A stretch of 5,530 bases of DNA from Betaproteobacteria bacterium. GTDB lineage: Bacteria; Pseudomonadota; Gammaproteobacteria; Burkholderiales; Burkholderiaceae. The stretch spans positions 1 to 5,530 of the forward strand of contig JABMMT010000307.1 of NCBI GenBank assembly GCA_013205155.1, in the 5' to 3' direction. The notes under the pieces were generated by a model. That model was not told the DNA's origin and ran no database searches. It worked only from the letters and a program-made list of their open reading frames with translations. Made by a program: the position numbers and the translations under genes. Positions within the stretch are counted from its first letter, which is position 1; every line of letters starts with the position of its first letter. This document shows, piece after piece, positions 4,686 through 5,530 of this stretch.

Positions 4686-5171
4686 ATGACATCAGTTATG
4701 CATCCTACAAAAGTCACCTTAAGCCAAGCGCCACAAGCCTTGGCAGCCCATTTTGCCGCCTATGAGACAAGGCTATTAAGCCATCGGATTTCTGCTGGAT
4801 TTCCAAGTCCAGCGGCCGATTACGCCGAAGAGGGTCTAGATCTTAATCATTACCTCGTACAGAACAAGCCGGCCACCTTTATGTTCACCGTGAAGGGCGA
4901 CTCGATGATGGGTGCCGGAATTTGCGATGGCGATAAGGTAGTAGTGGACAAAGCCCTTAAGCCAAAACATAAAGATATTGTGGTGGCCGTGGTTGATGGG
5001 GAGTACACCATTAAGCGCCTTTATCAATTACGTGGCCGTATCGAGCTTCAACCTGAAAACCCAAATTATCAGCCCATTACCTTTAATGAAGGCAATGAGT
5101 TACAAATTTGGGGCGTCGTCGTTGGAGTGGTTCGCAAGTACAGCCATTCCAGTGCTAGAGGCGGTAAGTAA
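4686..5171 (+). CDS. umuD: UmuD-like subunit of DNA polymerase V (S24 LexA-type self-cleaving)
   Basis: The 161-residue product cleaves itself on RecA-ssDNA filaments; the processed dimer binds UmuC to form the translesion polymerase V. It resembles E. coli UmuD from GFPSPAADY (38-46) through GDSM (71-74), DGD (81-83), VVDGEYTIKRL (102-112) and the C-terminal VVVGVV. The scissile bond is probably A37-G38 (Cys-Gly in E. coli UmuD), the nucleophile S73 and the general base K110. Spacings of 36 and 37 residues equal those of E. coli C24, S60 and K97, so self-cleavage should work. It is longer than the 139-residue E. coli protein: about 13 extra residues before the cleavage site and 9 at the end. 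No Shine-Dalgarno precedes ATG 4686; an in-frame ATG at 4698 is possible. The umuC start follows after one base. Confidence 0.95.
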   Translation: MTSVMHPTKVTLSQAPQALAAHFAAYETRLLSHRISAGFPSPAADYAEEGLDLNHYLVQNKPATFMFTVKGDSMMGAGICDGDKVVVDKALKPKHKDIVVAVVDGEYTIKRLYQLRGRIELQPENPNYQPITFNEGNELQIWGVVVGVVRKYSHSSARGGK

Positions 5172-5172
5172 G

Positions 5173-5530
5173 ATGAGTGATCATTTGACCAATCCACTAT
5201 TTGCGCTCGTTGATGTCAACAACTTCTATGTTTCTTGCGAGCGGGTGTTCGCCCCTAAGTTAGAAGCAGTGCCGATGGTGGTGCTTTCTAATAATGATGG
5301 TTGTGCGGTAGCGCGCAGCGCCGAAGTAAAAGCACTGGGCGTGAAGATGGGGACACCTTGGTTTCAGATGCAAGACCTGGCCAAGAAACATGGCATTCAG
5401 GCTTACTCATCTAATTACACCTTGTATGGTGATATGAGTAATCGCCTAGTGCACGTACTAAGAAAAATTACACCGAATCAAGAGGTGTACAGCATCGATG
5501 AGAGCTTTCTACAAATTGAAACCGTCCTCA
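5173..5530 (+). CDS. umuC: UmuC, Y-family DNA polymerase V catalytic subunit, N-terminal part
   Basis: The frame is open from ATG 5173 to the window end, giving 119 codons of a protein that is about 420 residues in E. coli. It starts with FALVDVNNFYVSCERVF (10-26), the Y-family palm motif: D14 is a catalytic metal ligand and Y19 matches the steric-gate tyrosine that excludes ribonucleotides. V-V-L-S-N-N-D-G-C-A-V-A-R-S (36-49) is the fingers segment contacting the incoming nucleotide, and Y-S-I-D-E-S-F (106-112) carries the catalytic D109-E110 pair. All expected N-terminal catalytic residues are present. Only one base separates it from the umuD stop. The upstream GAGG (5158-5161) is weakly placed, so translation is probably coupled to umuD. 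Its thumb, little-finger and C-terminal regions lie outside the window, so integrity of the full gene is unknown. Confidence 0.96.
   Translation, partial: MSDHLTNPLFALVDVNNFYVSCERVFAPKLEAVPMVVLSNNDGCAVARSAEVKALGVKMGTPWFQMQDLAKKHGIQAYSSNYTLYGDMSNRLVHVLRKITPNQEVYSIDESFLQIETVL

Noticed and set aside
4131..5027. Other overlapping frames at 4131-4328 and 4836-5027 (minus strand)
   Set aside because: They lie wholly inside the dehydrogenase and umuD genes and show no domain features.

Overview
The window most resembles a low-to-mid GC betaproteobacterium of the Burkholderiales, probably Polynucleobacter-like. This is an inference from moderate GC content, compact gene spacing, two Bug-family (tripartite tricarboxylate transporter) binding proteins and an SOS-controlled umuDC operon with an E. 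coli-type LexA box. No mobile element, CRISPR array, tRNA or rRNA was found.

Left block (1-1368, + strand): the C-terminal end of a Bug-type periplasmic solute-binding protein, then a RidA/RutC-like protein and an alpha/beta hydrolase resembling RutD. Tight spacing (33 and 6 nt) suggests one catabolic operon that begins outside the window. A RutC/RutD-like pair beside a solute-binding protein points to uptake and breakdown of a nitrogen-containing compound, but the substrate is not determined.

Middle block (1369-2464, + strand): a promoter region with overlapping sigma-70-like and sigma-32-like elements, a short structured leader, and a gene for a secreted or membrane-anchored TPR protein. 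That protein has an unusual cytoplasm-facing tail: Gly-X-Pro triplets, a glycine-zipper-like stretch and a WDDSG repeat. A strong 13-bp bidirectional terminator closes it and also serves the convergent operon.

Right-centre block (2492-4506, - strand): a two-gene operon with a 4-bp ATGA overlap. A tartrate/D-malate dehydrogenase-like beta-decarboxylating dehydrogenase comes first and a complete Bug binding protein second. Their coupling suggests capture and oxidation of a hydroxy-dicarboxylate-type acid. The dehydrogenase appears to lack one of the usual substrate-binding arginines.

Right block (4507-5530): a divergent intergenic region with several inverted repeats and a near-perfect LexA operator, followed by umuD and the first 119 codons of umuC (DNA polymerase V subunits). 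The operator overlaps the likely -10 element, and umuD has almost no leader and no visible Shine-Dalgarno sequence.

Most of the window is recognisable metabolism and SOS response. The least explained parts are the TPR/Gly-X-Pro protein with its possible heat-shock promoter, the altered arginine in the dehydrogenase, and the RutCD-like pair outside a visible rut operon.
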